Assembly: GCF_002216685.1 (NCBI RefSeq)
Contig: NZ_CP022353.1
Span: 1,922,001-1,986,000 of the forward strand
DNA from: Vibrio tarriae
GTDB taxonomy: Bacteria > Pseudomonadota > Gammaproteobacteria > Enterobacterales > Vibrionaceae
Reading direction: 5' to 3'
DNA length: 64,000 nucleotides
Shown here: in pieces, positions 29,597 through 39,023 of the stretch
Numbering within the stretch: position 1 is the first letter of the stretch
Layout of the letters: each line of letters starts with the position of its first letter
Notes under the pieces: model-generated
Databases searched by the model: none
The model's input: only the letters and a program-made list of their open reading frames with translations
What the model was told of the DNA's origin: nothing
Position numbers and translations under genes: made by a program

Positions 29597-30379
29597 TTAT
29601 TGCTTAACGCAAAAATAAGGTCGTTTAACCACCGCCAAGCGCCAATAGCAGAGGGCTCCCAAAATACCAAAACTTGCCATCGCAATCACCACACTGGGTC
29701 CAAGCGGATAATCCCACCATAACGAGGTGAAAAATCCGATAGCGCCGCCCGTCAATCCAATCCCGAAAGCAGCCCACCAGTATTGGCTAGGCTTAAACAG
29801 CAGCGCAAACAAGGCTGGCATGATTAACGCAGCAAACTCAAGGTAGACGCCTAGGCTAATCACCAACGGGGGAATCGCAAGTGCAAATAATACATAGAAT
29901 GCCGGCCCGGTTAGCCAAGCACTCTTTTGCCAATTGACCCAACACAAAATAATCGTCACAACGACCACAGGCCATATGTCTCGAGTATCCGCCCACAGCA
30001 GCCTGCCATTGAGCAAGGAATCAATTAATTCCTTACCATGCGCCTGAGTACTGATGAGATTGACCGCCAAGCAAGCTGCAACCACATACAGCAGCCCGAT
30101 CAAGGCTTCTAAATGTGCAGCAAGGTGGCGTTCTAAGTACACCAACAGTAAAGCGGTCGGAAGGGTAAGCAAATACGATGCAATCAGTTTGATAAAGACG
30201 TTGATTTCTAAGCCGGTGTACAGTTCAACCAAGACCATAGCTAACGCGGCGACTTGAGCCATTGCAAGGTCAATAAACACCACGCCACGAAGTAGCACTT
30301 GCCGCCCCAAAATGATGTTGCTAACCAGTGCAAAAAGGCCAATCGTAATAGGCGCGATCAGCCAGCTATACTCGGTCAT
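29597..30379 (-). CDS. zinc/manganese-type ABC transporter permease (ABC-3, ZnuB/AztB-like)
   Basis: Membrane protein of 260 residues with 7-8 hydrophobic segments and the ABC-3 family features near the N-terminus (GRQVLLRGVVFIDLAMAQVAALAM) and in the cytoplasmic loop (ALIGLLYVVAACLAVNL). It starts inside the stop of the substrate-binding gene (ATGA overlap at 30376-30379). A cognate ATPase gene would be expected next, but a terminator follows and then dnaK. It must therefore borrow an ATPase such as ZnuC from elsewhere, or be non-functional. Confidence 0.8.
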   Translation of the reverse strand: MTEYSWLIAPITIGLFALVSNIILGRQVLLRGVVFIDLAMAQVAALAMVLVELYTGLEINVFIKLIASYLLTLPTALLLVYLERHLAAHLEALIGLLYVVAACLAVNLISTQAHGKELIDSLLNGRLLWADTRDIWPVVVVTIILCWVNWQKSAWLTGPAFYVLFALAIPPLVISLGVYLEFAALIMPALFALLFKPSQYWWAAFGIGLTGGAIGFFTSLWWDYPLGPSVVIAMASFGILGALCYWRLAVVKRPYFCVKQ

Positions 30380-31275
30380 GGCTCCGCTCTCAACTTGAGT
30401 AACTGGGCAATGCTGTCATCGATCAATTCGACTAAGCTGTCGGTATTCTCTCTGCCCCCTACGCTCTGAGCGAGTTGAACAATCGGTAACTGACTGCGCT
30501 GAGCCAACCAATTCGCGGCATCAACTGGCTGATGGCTCGAATACACAATGCCACTGACTTGACTAAAATCCGTCCGAGCGAGTTCATTCAGGTGTGCCAT
30601 TGTAGGGGGTAACCCTGGCTTTGGCTCCAAATCTGCAACTTGTTCAACACCCAACCAAGCGTACAGATAACGGTGGGTTTGGTGGTACCCAACCACTCGC
30701 ATACCTTGTAATGCCTTGCCCTGTTCACGCCATGCAGAGACTCGCTTTTGCCAATCTGCACGAAAGCGCAAGCCCATGCCTTGATACAAAGCCTGGTTTT
30801 CAGGGTCGATCTCCGACAAACGCTTGGCCAACGCATGCGATATGTCTGGCATATCGGCGACAGCAAACTGTACATGAGGATTACCGTGTGCATGAACATC
30901 GCCCATCGCGCGGTCGACATGCTCATGTTTATCAAGCACATCCACGTAGTCACTCACCCAAAATAAACCCGCTTGCCCCGGTTGCACTTTGGGGTTGCGG
31001 CTTTGTCTTTGCAATTCAGGCAGCCAGCCAATTTCAAGTTCAGCCCCCGAGCAGACGACCAAATCGGCGCTGCGCATCTTCGCGATCAATGATGGCCTCG
31101 CTTGAATGTAGTGCGGATCTTGCATCGCTGTCGTCGCGGAGTAGATTTGCGCGCTTGGCGCATGCTGGCGAACCAAATCCTCCCAATCAGGCTGACAAAC
31201 AAAGACATTTAGGCTAGCTACGCTAGGAAAACTGAATAGGGCAAATACACTTAGCCAGTTAAAACGCATGCGCAT
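30376..31275 (-). CDS. zinc ABC transporter substrate-binding protein (ZnuA/AztC-like)
   Basis: Periplasmic binding protein of 299 residues from ATG 31275 (GGAG 6 bases upstream). Signal peptide MRMRFNWLSVFALFSFPSVA, then the cluster A-I metal-binding fold. It has a His-rich loop (HEHVDRAMGDVHAHGNPH), a metal-ligand region VVGYHQTHRYLYAWLG, and EPKPGLPPTMAHL. The start overlaps the end of the outer-membrane protein gene, and the permease follows with an ATGA overlap, so the three form one operon. Zinc is the likely substrate given the His clusters and the Zur box upstream. Confidence 0.82.
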   Translation of the reverse strand: MRMRFNWLSVFALFSFPSVASLNVFVCQPDWEDLVRQHAPSAQIYSATTAMQDPHYIQARPSLIAKMRSADLVVCSGAELEIGWLPELQRQSRNPKVQPGQAGLFWVSDYVDVLDKHEHVDRAMGDVHAHGNPHVQFAVADMPDISHALAKRLSEIDPENQALYQGMGLRFRADWQKRVSAWREQGKALQGMRVVGYHQTHRYLYAWLGVEQVADLEPKPGLPPTMAHLNELARTDFSQVSGIVYSSHQPVDAANWLAQRSQLPIVQLAQSVGGRENTDSLVELIDDSIAQLLKLRAEP

Positions 31276-32433
31276 GATGAGCTCCAAAAGACATGACGTA
31301 TTGCAAACTAAATAGTGTCTCATCGCGATGAATTTGTTTTTCGTAAGTCACTTGGCCACGTACGCGACCAAAATGGGAGGCATGCCAATCGAGCGCCAAA
31401 TCCAATTCCTTGAGGTCATCACGAGAAAACTCACCATGGAAATGATCAATATGCGCATGTACATCGCCATCTACTGTACGCATTTCTCCATAACGAGTGC
31501 TCACTGTCCAACTCGGTAAAAATTGGTAAGCCAGTTCAGCATACCAACCATGAGCATTTTGCTCCGCTCCAGGGGCTTTTGACATTTGTTCATCAAATCG
31601 ATTGTCTAGATACCAGAATTCACTGGTAGCCCTAACGTTACTTTGGCGATAATTCCCTTCCGGTGCCCATTTCCAGGTGAAATCCGTACCGTAGAGGTTT
31701 CGCCCAGTGAATGAAGGGCCATGTGAATGTCCGGCGTGATCATGGACATGATCATGAGCATGCCTGTGTGCAGCGTGGGTATGCTCAGCGGAGAATTGTC
31801 GCCCATTCGCATTGTAGAGAGAACTGATCCCCAACGCCAGCTGTGTTCAACACCGAGATCTGCACCTATCTGTAGATTCGCTGTATAAACACCGAGAGTA
31901 ACCGGATCCTTATACCCTGCATCAATCGACTTACCGCTTAATATCTCAAAACTGGTTTGTAAATAAAAATCTGTAGGCAGCAACCAACTTAGTTGCACGC
32001 CATCATCAAAATAATGTCCGCCAAGTAACGCGCGGTATACGGCAGGCCGCTCCACAAAAGCATCTTCATGCATATGTTTACTATTTAAATACCCAATGTT
32101 AGAAAGCATGCGCCCCGCTTTCAATTTTGCCCCGAAAGGCAAACTCAGTGTTTCTATCCAAGCTTCTTCAAGTTCTAATTCTGTCTCACCGCCATGGCTT
32201 GCCAATACGGACACTAATTGACCTTTAAAATGATGATCAATATTGCTACTTAGTACCAACTCTGAATGGCCAAGAGCAAAACCTTCATCACGGGATCCCC
32301 AATGGCGAGCCTCATTTTGATAGCTTCCATCAAGTACGACACCTATATCTAAACTATTTTGCGCCAGAGTTGGATTAGCCAAGATAACACCTAGTGATGC
32401 GGCCAATAACTTACTGATTTGTAAACCCTTCAT
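31259..32433 (-). pseudogene. His-rich outer-membrane protein of a zinc-uptake locus, interrupted by a frameshift
   Basis: Two overlapping frames together make one protein. The 5' part (from 32433) has a signal peptide, MKGLQISKLLAASLGVILAN, and beta-barrel-like sequence with amphipathic strands, reading in frame to HSWRWG. The 3' part continues ISSLYNANGRQFSAEHTHAA in another frame, runs through a His-rich stretch (about 9 His in 20 residues), and ends in strands closing with FGAHHAHAF. The break is at a run of four G (minus strand, 31829-31832); one extra G restores a 391-residue protein. It may be a true mutation, phase variation or a sequencing error. The out-of-frame product ends at 31606. 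Confidence 0.75.
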
Positions 32434-32446
32434 AAAACCCTCTAGA

Positions 32447-32465
32447 ACAAATGATAATCATTAAC
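32447..32465. promoter_or_regulatory. Fur-box-like site
   Basis: A perfect 13-base core AATGATAATCATT of the Fur consensus GATAATGATAATCATTATC, 14-32 bases before the start of the outer-membrane protein gene. It may add iron control to the zinc locus, or be bound by Zur, whose sites resemble Fur boxes. Confidence 0.6.
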
Positions 32466-32486
32466 AAATATATTGAAGAGACAGAA

Positions 32487-32502
32487 TGTTATGTTATAAC
32501 AT
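32487..32502. promoter_or_regulatory. Zur box of the divergent zinc-uptake promoters
   Basis: TGTTATGTTATAACAT, identical over all 16 bases to the site upstream of rpmE2 (6952-6967). It lies between the start of the minus-strand operon (32433) and the plus-strand lipoprotein gene (32572), so one site can control both. Confidence 0.85.
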
Positions 32503-32571
32503 GACACTATGTCAATCATGATACATATCAACTTGATGAATAGTTATTTAACTAACAGAAAGGAATACTCG

Positions 32572-33882
32572 ATGAAATTTAGCCCAATGCAAAAGATGCA
32601 ACACATGCCGATTTGGCTCATAACTCTGGCCGCAATTGGCGGATGCCAAGAGGGAAGTAATAGTGTAGATGCAACACAAGCAACAAAACCCGGCTCAGGG
32701 GCAGTATCTGCACCCGTTGTAGAGAAAAAGATAAACATGAGTCGATTCGCCATCAACGAATTCAATACCAACAGCATTTATGTGATGGATGGTTCAACTC
32801 TCGATACGTTGGCACAATTTACGATACAAAATAAACCGTCGGGACTAAAAACCAGCCCTGATGGTCGCTACGCTTTAGCCCTTCAACGAAATTTCGATTT
32901 AGTCGAAATCATTGATGGCGGTATCTACGCCGAAGCACATGGCGATCACTTCCACGTACACTCCCAACCGCCGGTATTACTTTCTAGCAATTATCAAGGA
33001 CCGAAACCTACACATTATGATCTTGCAAGTAGTAGTGTGGCGCTCTTTTGGGATGGAAATCAGACACAAAATGCCAGTTTCAGTGTTCTAACCGATGCGA
33101 CGATAGCCAACGCAACTCAAGTGGCGCGTTACACATTCGATTATCCGGTTCACGGTACAGCGCAGATTTTTGGTGACCATGTTTTTACTGGGATTGTCGA
33201 CAGCACCACCCCGGAACCTCTGCCGAATAAAGTGGTGGCACTTGAATTACATGGCGATCATTTCCATGAATTGAGCGCAGCCACTGATCTCTGCCCTGAG
33301 CTGCACGGCAGTGCGCAAGCAAAAACCTACTTAGGTTTTGGATGTGATGATGGCGTGATGATAGTGAATAATCCAGACACTACACCGCAATTTACCAAAC
33401 TGCCGAACCCAGCAAGTTTGGAAGTAGACACTCGCATTGGAACCGTAATCGGCTTCCCTTCCGCTGACCAACTGCTATTTGTTACCTCTAAACTTCAAGC
33501 ATTTTATCTCTCTCAAGGTCAACTCAAAGAGGTAACGTGGAAATCATCCGCGGATGAAAGATCCCTAGCTTACTATGCAACCCAGGATAAGCTCATCATC
33601 GTCAGCTCTACCGGTGCACTGAAAGTGTTTAATGCCGCGACTAATTTCACTCAGATCCACAGCATCAAATTATGGGACACAGTACCAACGCTCGCCAACG
33701 GACAACGCATCCAGCTAGCGGAGGATAAACGTACAGGTAATATTATCGTTACAAACCCAGCCAACAGTACCTTGTTAGAGGTGACCGTCAGCTCAACACC
33801 AAGTATCAAAGAGCATCAATTGAGCTTTGTTCCTGGTTCTATCACTTGGCTTGGAACAACTAAAGAAGATCATCAACATTAA
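32572..33882 (+). CDS. AztD-like zinc-binding lipoprotein, beta-propeller
   Basis: Protein of 436 residues from ATG 32572, preceded by AGAAAGGAA. The signal peptide ends in lipobox IGGC (Cys27 region, ...ITLAAIGGC-QEGS). The rest is repetitive beta-strand sequence consistent with a seven- or eight-bladed propeller. Two His-Asp-His clusters (AHGDHFHVH and LHGDHFHE) resemble the metal sites of AztD, a periplasmic zinc chaperone that hands zinc to the binding protein AztC. A His-rich C-terminus (DHQH) is also present. Divergent from the operon encoding the binding protein and permease, with a shared Zur box. The lipid anchor is inferred; family assignment is from motifs and context. Confidence 0.72.
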   Translation: MKFSPMQKMQHMPIWLITLAAIGGCQEGSNSVDATQATKPGSGAVSAPVVEKKINMSRFAINEFNTNSIYVMDGSTLDTLAQFTIQNKPSGLKTSPDGRYALALQRNFDLVEIIDGGIYAEAHGDHFHVHSQPPVLLSSNYQGPKPTHYDLASSSVALFWDGNQTQNASFSVLTDATIANATQVARYTFDYPVHGTAQIFGDHVFTGIVDSTTPEPLPNKVVALELHGDHFHELSAATDLCPELHGSAQAKTYLGFGCDDGVMIVNNPDTTPQFTKLPNPASLEVDTRIGTVIGFPSADQLLFVTSKLQAFYLSQGQLKEVTWKSSADERSLAYYATQDKLIIVSSTGALKVFNAATNFTQIHSIKLWDTVPTLANGQRIQLAEDKRTGNIIVTNPANSTLLEVTVSSTPSIKEHQLSFVPGSITWLGTTKEDHQH

Positions 33883-33957
33883 TTTAAGCCATACCCCTTG
33901 CGACAGCTTGTTCGGTTTGGGTACGCCTAATTAACAAATTAAATGGCTGAAAAAACA

Positions 33958-33990
33958 AAGGGCTTACATTTACGTAAGCCCTTAATTTTT
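33958..33990. terminator. terminator after the AztD-like gene / grpE side
   Basis: AAGGGCTTAC-ATTTAC-GTAAGCCCTT followed by AATTTTT. Confidence 0.8.
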
Positions 33991-34075
33991 AAAAGAAGGA
34001 TTCAACGATTTTGCCAAACCACCATGAAGCATGGCCACATGTTCGCCAAAATCCGTGTACAGAACAAGATTGAAC

Positions 34076-34678
34076 TTACTTAGACACCATCACCATGGCA
34101 GGGCGCAATACGCGGCCATTCAGTTCATAGCCTTTTTGCATCACAAACATCACCGTATTTGGCTCATACTCGGCGCTTTCTTGAATCGACATCGCTTGGT
34201 GGAATTCAGGGTTAAACGCTTCACCGTGCGGGTTAATCTCTTTCAAGCCGAACTTAGCAATCGTATCAACGAAAGTTTTGTGCGTCAGTTCTACACCTTC
34301 CAGCAGAGGTTTGATCGCTTCAACTTCACCATCGGCGGCTTGAATCGCACGCTCAAGGTTATCAATCACTGGCAGCAGCTCTTCAGCAAAGCGGCTCAGC
34401 GCAAATTTACGTGCTTTATCCACTTCCTGCTCGCTACGGCGACGCATGTTTTCGACTTCCGCGCGGGCACGCAGTACGCTGTCTTGCTGCTCTTTCACGC
34501 GCTCTTCGCTCACAAGCAGCGCCGCTTCTAACTGAGCAATTTTCGCTTCTTTCTCATCGATTTCGTCAGCGGCTTGGTTCCAGTCGATATCGGCATCTGT
34601 TCCTACAACTTCAGCTTCAGTCTCAACCGCGTCTTGTTGCAGCTGCTCGTCTTTGTTCTTGATCTCTTCGTTGCTCAT
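34076..34678 (-). CDS. grpE: nucleotide exchange factor GrpE
   Basis: GrpE of 200 residues from ATG 34678 ([15 protein letters not shown]). Acidic N-terminus, a long dimerisation helix (about 40-110 with [20 protein letters not shown]), and the C-terminal beta domain with [11 protein letters not shown] and NPEFHQAMS. It releases ADP from DnaK. A sigma-32 promoter lies upstream. It points towards dnaK but is separated from it by the 4-kb zinc locus. Confidence 0.96.
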   Translation of the reverse strand: MSNEEIKNKDEQLQQDAVETEAEVVGTDADIDWNQAADEIDEKEAKIAQLEAALLVSEERVKEQQDSVLRARAEVENMRRRSEQEVDKARKFALSRFAEELLPVIDNLERAIQAADGEVEAIKPLLEGVELTHKTFVDTIAKFGLKEINPHGEAFNPEFHQAMSIQESAEYEPNTVMFVMQKGYELNGRVLRPAMVMVSK

Positions 34679-34774
34679 GATATCTCCAAAATTCACTTCA
34701 TACTGGTCAGGAGAAATCGTCTAATCGTCGATTTCCCAACACAAAAATTCGCATAAAAGCACAACTTGCCCTTA

Positions 34775-34802
34775 TTATGGGGACGATGAATTCTGATTCA
34801 AG
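34775..34802 (-). promoter_or_regulatory. grpE: sigma-32 promoter for grpE
   Basis: On the minus strand CTTGAAT (34796-34802), a 13-base spacer, then CCCCATAA (34775-34782). Close to the heat-shock consensus and about 97 bases before the grpE ATG. Confidence 0.75.
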
Positions 34803-34823
34803 CCTAAATCGGTTGGAAACCTT

Positions 34824-35708
34824 ATGAAAAAGCCGTTCAACGTTCTTGCCATCATTGGAAAACCGCGCGATCAACAAGCCATTCAAACTCATAAAGAGAT
34901 TTACCACTGGCTAAGATCGCTCGGATATACCGTGTTTATCGATGATCGTTTACGGGAAATTCTGACCGATTTACCCACCGAACATTTTGCAAGCCTGATT
35001 GAACTGGGCAAAAAAGCCGATTTGGCGATTGTGGTCGGTGGCGATGGCAACATGCTTGGTGCTGCGCGCGTGTTGTCCCGCTTTGATATCAGTGTGATCG
35101 GGGTTAATCGTGGCAATTTAGGCTTTTTGACCGATTTAAACCCAGAAGATTTCCAACAGCGCTTACAAGAAGTGTTGGATGGTCACTATTTGCAAGAAAC
35201 TCGCTTTTTGCTTGAAGCGGAAATCCATCGCCACGGTCAAGTGAAAAGCCATAATGCCGCCTTGAATGAAGCCGTGCTTCATCCAGGAAAAATAGCGCAT
35301 ATGATTGAATTTGAAGTCTATATTGATGATAACTTTGCTTTCTCTCAGCGCTCCGATGGGTTAATTGTCTCAACCCCAACCGGCTCGACTGCTTATTCAC
35401 TTTCCGGCGGAGGCCCGATCCTCTCGCCAAGCCTGAATGCCATTACTTTAGTGCCTATGTTTCCGCATACCCTCTCCTGCCGCCCATTAGTGGTGGGCGG
35501 AAATCAACGCATTAAACTGGTGGTTTCCCCTGAAAACCGCGGCACTCAAGAAGTGAGCTGTGATGGACAAGTCTCATTACCTGTGTCGCCTGGTGATGAA
35601 ATCCACATCTATCAAAGCCCCAATGTGCTGAAACTTATCCACCCTCAAGACTACAGTTACTACCACGTACTGCGCACTAAGCTTGGCTGGTCGAGCAAAC
35701 TGTTTTGA
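34824..35708 (+). CDS. nadK: NAD kinase
   Basis: NadK of 294 residues, which phosphorylates NAD to NADP. The GGDGN motif is at residues 72-76, followed by [13 protein letters not shown] and the conserved NEAV (LNEAVLHPG) and [16 protein letters not shown] segments. Length and motifs are complete. It is divergent from grpE, as in E. coli, and precedes recN. Confidence 0.97.
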   Translation: MKKPFNVLAIIGKPRDQQAIQTHKEIYHWLRSLGYTVFIDDRLREILTDLPTEHFASLIELGKKADLAIVVGGDGNMLGAARVLSRFDISVIGVNRGNLGFLTDLNPEDFQQRLQEVLDGHYLQETRFLLEAEIHRHGQVKSHNAALNEAVLHPGKIAHMIEFEVYIDDNFAFSQRSDGLIVSTPTGSTAYSLSGGGPILSPSLNAITLVPMFPHTLSCRPLVVGGNQRIKLVVSPENRGTQEVSCDGQVSLPVSPGDEIHIYQSPNVLKLIHPQDYSYYHVLRTKLGWSSKLF

Positions 35709-35773
35709 TTTCGTTCACAGATTTTGCTCATAGAGCGTAAAAGTGACCAAAAAATTTTACCTGAGTGACTTTA

Positions 35774-35789
35774 CTGTATAAAGAAACAG
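35774..35789. promoter_or_regulatory. LexA (SOS) box 1 of recN
   Basis: CTGT-ATAAAGAA-ACAG, a perfect CTGT-N8-ACAG site 64 bases upstream of the recN ATG. Confidence 0.85.
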
Positions 35790-35795
35790 TATAAA

Positions 35796-35811
35796 CTGTT
35801 TAAACATACAG
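35796..35811. promoter_or_regulatory. LexA (SOS) box 2 of recN
   Basis: CTGT-TTAAACAT-ACAG, a second perfect site 22 bases from the first (start to start), about two helical turns, suitable for cooperative or strong repression. Confidence 0.85.
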
Positions 35812-35837
35812 TATTGGTTAATCATACAGGTGCAAAC

Positions 35838-37502
35838 ATGCTGGCTCACTTAAGTATCAATAACTTCGCTATCGTAAAGTCACTACAACTCGAATTATCA
35901 AAAGGAATGACCACCATCACCGGTGAAACTGGTGCTGGTAAATCCATTGCGATTGATGCTTTAGGTTTATGTCTCGGTGGTCGAGCCGAAGCCAGCATGG
36001 TGCGTCAAGGTGAAGATAAAACCGAAGTCAGCGCCGCCTTTCATCTGGATAACAATCTGCTCGCCAGCCGTTGGTTAGAAGATAATGAACTGCTTGAAGG
36101 CAAAGAGTGCATTCTGCGCCGAATCATCACCAAAGATGGGCGCTCTAAAGCCTTTATTAATGGCAGCCCAGTTCCGCTCTCTCAACTCAAAACATTGGGG
36201 CAACTGCTGATCAATGTGCATGGTCAACACGCACATCAGCAACTGATGAAACCGGAATATCAACTCAGCATGCTTGATCAATACGCAGGTCATGCAGACT
36301 TGCTCAAAGCCACGCGTCACGCCTATCAAAATTGGCGTCAAGCGAGCAATCAACTCAAACAGCTGCGCGAAAATAGCCAACAAAATCAGGCACAGTTACA
36401 ACTTTTAGAATACCAAATCAAAGAGCTCAACGAATTGGCTCTCGGTGAGGATGAGTTTGTCGAGCTAGAACAAGAGCATAAACGCTTAGCCAATAGCGGC
36501 GATCTGGCACTCAACTGCCAACGCGCGATTGAACTGCTCAATGAAGGGGAAGAAGTAAACGCCTTAGGCCTTTTACAAAGTGTTAGCCATACGCTGATTG
36601 ATCTGGCTGAAATGGATAGCAAACTGACAGCGCTCCCTTCTATGGTGGCCGAGGCGCTGATTCAGCTTGAAGAGACTTACCATGAACTACGCAACTATTT
36701 GGATTCGATTGATGTCGACCCTGAACGCATGGCGTATGTAGAAGAGCGCTACTCGAAAGTAATGTCGCTCGCGCGTAAACATCATGTACTGCCAGAAGAG
36801 CTGTATCAGCATCACCAAGCGCTCTTGCAGCAAATTGCTCAGCTAGATTGTTCTGACGAGAAAATGTCAGCACTCGCGAGTGAAGTCGACGTGCTCTACC
36901 AAACCTTTGTTGCGGCCGCTGACAAACTGCACAAATCTCGTGTTCGCTATGCCAAAGAATTGGATAAATTGATTAGCCAAAGCATGCATGAGCTGAGCAT
37001 GGAAAAAGCGCAATTCAAAATCGAAGTGCTGCAAGACAGCGCGCACTCATCGCCATTAGGTTTTGATGCCGTGACTTTCTTAGTCTCGACGAACCCGGGT
37101 CAACCGCTGCAACCCATCGCCAAAGTGGCCTCTGGTGGTGAACTATCACGTATGTCATTGGCGATCCAAGTGATTACTGCGCAGAAGGTCGATACTCCAA
37201 GCCTGATTTTCGATGAAGTTGACGTGGGTATTTCAGGGCCAACAGCAGCCGTGGTCGGTAAACTGTTACGTAAGTTGGGCGAGTCGACTCAAGTACTGTG
37301 TGTCACCCACTTACCACAAGTGGCAGGTTGTGGACACCATCAACTGTTTGTCGCCAAACAGACCAAAGCAGGCAAAACCGAAACGCAAATGCTCAAATTG
37401 GATCAGGAACAGCGCATTGCTGAACTGGCACGCTTACTCGGAGGGAGCCAAATTACCGAATCCACGCTCGCGAATGCTAAAGAGCTATTAATCGCAGCCT
37501 AA
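35838..37502 (+). CDS. recN: DNA repair protein RecN
   Basis: SMC-like ATPase of 554 residues from ATG 35838. Walker A GETGAGKS at 29-36, a long coiled coil (about 150-370), the ABC signature in [17 protein letters not shown], and Walker B in [12 protein letters not shown]. RecN acts at double-strand breaks with RecA. The frame is open from 35814, but that would overlap the promoter side; [13 protein letters not shown] is the conserved start. Strongly SOS-regulated, judging from two perfect LexA boxes. Confidence 0.96.
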   Translation: MLAHLSINNFAIVKSLQLELSKGMTTITGETGAGKSIAIDALGLCLGGRAEASMVRQGEDKTEVSAAFHLDNNLLASRWLEDNELLEGKECILRRIITKDGRSKAFINGSPVPLSQLKTLGQLLINVHGQHAHQQLMKPEYQLSMLDQYAGHADLLKATRHAYQNWRQASNQLKQLRENSQQNQAQLQLLEYQIKELNELALGEDEFVELEQEHKRLANSGDLALNCQRAIELLNEGEEVNALGLLQSVSHTLIDLAEMDSKLTALPSMVAEALIQLEETYHELRNYLDSIDVDPERMAYVEERYSKVMSLARKHHVLPEELYQHHQALLQQIAQLDCSDEKMSALASEVDVLYQTFVAAADKLHKSRVRYAKELDKLISQSMHELSMEKAQFKIEVLQDSAHSSPLGFDAVTFLVSTNPGQPLQPIAKVASGGELSRMSLAIQVITAQKVDTPSLIFDEVDVGISGPTAAVVGKLLRKLGESTQVLCVTHLPQVAGCGHHQLFVAKQTKAGKTETQMLKLDQEQRIAELARLLGGSQITESTLANAKELLIAA

Positions 37503-37570
37503 TTTCATATCGCATCACTGGATTTTTTGTTCAGCTTTGCAACCAAACTCAAAATTCACAGTCTCAATAG

Positions 37571-37617
37571 GCTCAGAGCACGATCGAGGTTTTTACATCT
37601 GCTCTGAGCTTGTTTAT
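37571..37617 (+). terminator. recN terminator
   Basis: GCTCAGAGCA / TGCTCTGAGC with a 19-base loop, followed by TTGTTTATT. Confidence 0.6.
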
Positions 37618-37660
37618 TATCAGCCAAGTTTTTAGCCCTGAGGGACAGAGAGTTTTAACA

Positions 37661-38020
37661 ATGCAGTTTACTAAGTGGTTCATCGCCCTTCCCCTTGCCG
37701 TCACCGCCTTATCCGGCTGCTCTTTATTAGAGCGCTTGGTGTATCGAATCGATATCAATCAGGGTAACTATGTTGATCAACAATCCGTTGATCAGCTCAA
37801 GTTTGGCATGAGCAAAGATCAAGTTCGTTTTGTTCTCGGCTCACCTATGTTGGTTGAAAATGGCTACCCAGATACTTGGTATTACATTTACCACCACACC
37901 CAAGGCCATAACGATCCGGTACAAAAGAACCTGATCGTGAAATTTAACGATGGTGGCAAGCTCGTGAATGTCGCGGGAGATTTCCCTGCTGGCGATTCTT
38001 TCTTCGAAGGCGTCAACTAA
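37661..38020 (+). CDS. bamE: outer membrane protein assembly factor BamE
   Basis: Lipoprotein of 119 residues from ATG 37661. Signal peptide with lipobox LSGC (Cys20), then [20 protein letters not shown] and [16 protein letters not shown], the standard BamE (SmpA) motifs. It is part of the BAM complex that inserts beta-barrel proteins. It follows recN and precedes the convergent rnfH-ratA pair, the same order as in many gamma-proteobacteria. Confidence 0.95.
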   Translation: MQFTKWFIALPLAVTALSGCSLLERLVYRIDINQGNYVDQQSVDQLKFGMSKDQVRFVLGSPMLVENGYPDTWYYIYHHTQGHNDPVQKNLIVKFNDGGKLVNVAGDFPAGDSFFEGVN

Positions 38021-38036
38021 GCGCACTTTGCTGATT

Positions 38037-38075
38037 AAAAAAGAAAAGGCTTTCACAAGCCTTTTCTTTTTTTGG
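38037..38075. terminator. bidirectional terminator bamE / rnfH
   Basis: GAAAAGGCTT-TCAC-AAGCCTTTTC with T runs on both strands. Confidence 0.85.
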
Positions 38076-38097
38076 TGTTGATTCTTCAGCCGTCACA

Positions 38098-38409
38098 TTA
38101 ACTTTGATTAGCAGCAGCTTTGGCTTGTTCCGCACGCTTACGGCGAATCTCTTTCGGGTCAGCCAATAATGGGCGATAAATCTCAATCCGATCTTTATCT
38201 CGCACCTTAGCATCCAACTTCACATTCCGGCTGAAAATGCCCACCTTATTGACCGTCAGATCAATCTCAGGATACATCTGCAAAATGCCTGAGGTACGGA
38301 TGATCTCTTCCACCGTTGCCGATTGCTCAACCACCAGCTTGAGTACACGCTGCTCATGCGGTAACGCATACACCACTTCAACATGAATCATTTCACTGCT
38401 CATCATCAC
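38098..38409 (-). CDS. rnfH: RnfH family ubiquitin-like protein
   Basis: Protein of 103 residues, UPF0125/RnfH. It contains [20 protein letters not shown] and the [24 protein letters not shown] tail conserved in the family. It has a beta-grasp fold. It is coupled to ratA by a four-base overlap, the toxin-antitoxin-like ratA-rnfH (YfjG-YfjF) pair of E. coli, although RnfH is not shown to be an antitoxin. Confidence 0.9.
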   Translation of the reverse strand: MMMSSEMIHVEVVYALPHEQRVLKLVVEQSATVEEIIRTSGILQMYPEIDLTVNKVGIFSRNVKLDAKVRDKDRIEIYRPLLADPKEIRRKRAEQAKAAANQS

Positions 38410-38846
38410 TCTCCATACACCTGTTTTGCTCGGCGAGTAAACGCATTCACCATATTGCCGGTCAATTCATTAAAAATTTTGCCAAACGCCAACTCAATCA
38501 TCTTGCTGGAAAACTCAAACTCCAAACGCAGCTCAACTTTACACGCGGCTTCATCCAACGGAGTGAAAAACCATCCACCGCGTAGCGTTTTAAAAGGCCC
38601 ATCCACCAAGCTCATGGCAATCGACACCCCGGGCGTCAATTGATTCGAAGTGGTAAACGTCTTACTGATCCCCGCTTTTGAAACATCCACCGATGCCACC
38701 ATATGTGCCTCACTCTGCTCCAGCACACGAGAACCCGAACAACCGGGCAAAAACTCAGGATAGCGCGCCACATCATTGACCAAATGAAACATCTGCTCTG
38801 CACTAAACGAGACCAAGGCAGAACGACTCACTTGTTTCATTTTCAC
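38406..38846 (-). CDS. ratA: RatA / YfjG-like START domain protein
   Basis: Protein of 146 residues (144 if it starts at the second Met) with a coenzyme Q10-binding/START-like fold: [32 protein letters not shown] and [25 protein letters not shown]. In E. coli RatA was reported to block 50S-30S joining, while homologues (Coq10) bind ubiquinone. Both roles remain possible here. First gene of ratA-rnfH, divergent from smpB. Confidence 0.88.
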   Translation of the reverse strand: MKMKQVSRSALVSFSAEQMFHLVNDVARYPEFLPGCSGSRVLEQSEAHMVASVDVSKAGISKTFTTSNQLTPGVSIAMSLVDGPFKTLRGGWFFTPLDEAACKVELRLEFEFSSKMIELAFGKIFNELTGNMVNAFTRRAKQVYGE

Positions 38847-39023
38847 TCCTTACCACGACTCAAACAGCTTGGGAAAACGGATTGTACTTTCATCCCCCCA
38901 GCACCTCAAGCCATCAGGCTCGCACAACACAATACAGCGCTTGAGTCATCGCGCAGATAACCGTATGCTACGGCAAACAAAAGCGTTTCCTAACCGCTGA
39001 CCAATCCGTATAATGCGCCCACT

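Noticed and set aside
30621-31217. 198-codon plus-strand frame over the zinc-binding protein gene
   Set aside because: Antisense shadow of a gene with a signal peptide, operon overlaps and family motifs.
34031-34531. 166-codon plus-strand frame over grpE
   Set aside because: Shadow of grpE; the His/Phe-rich composition is that of an antisense frame.
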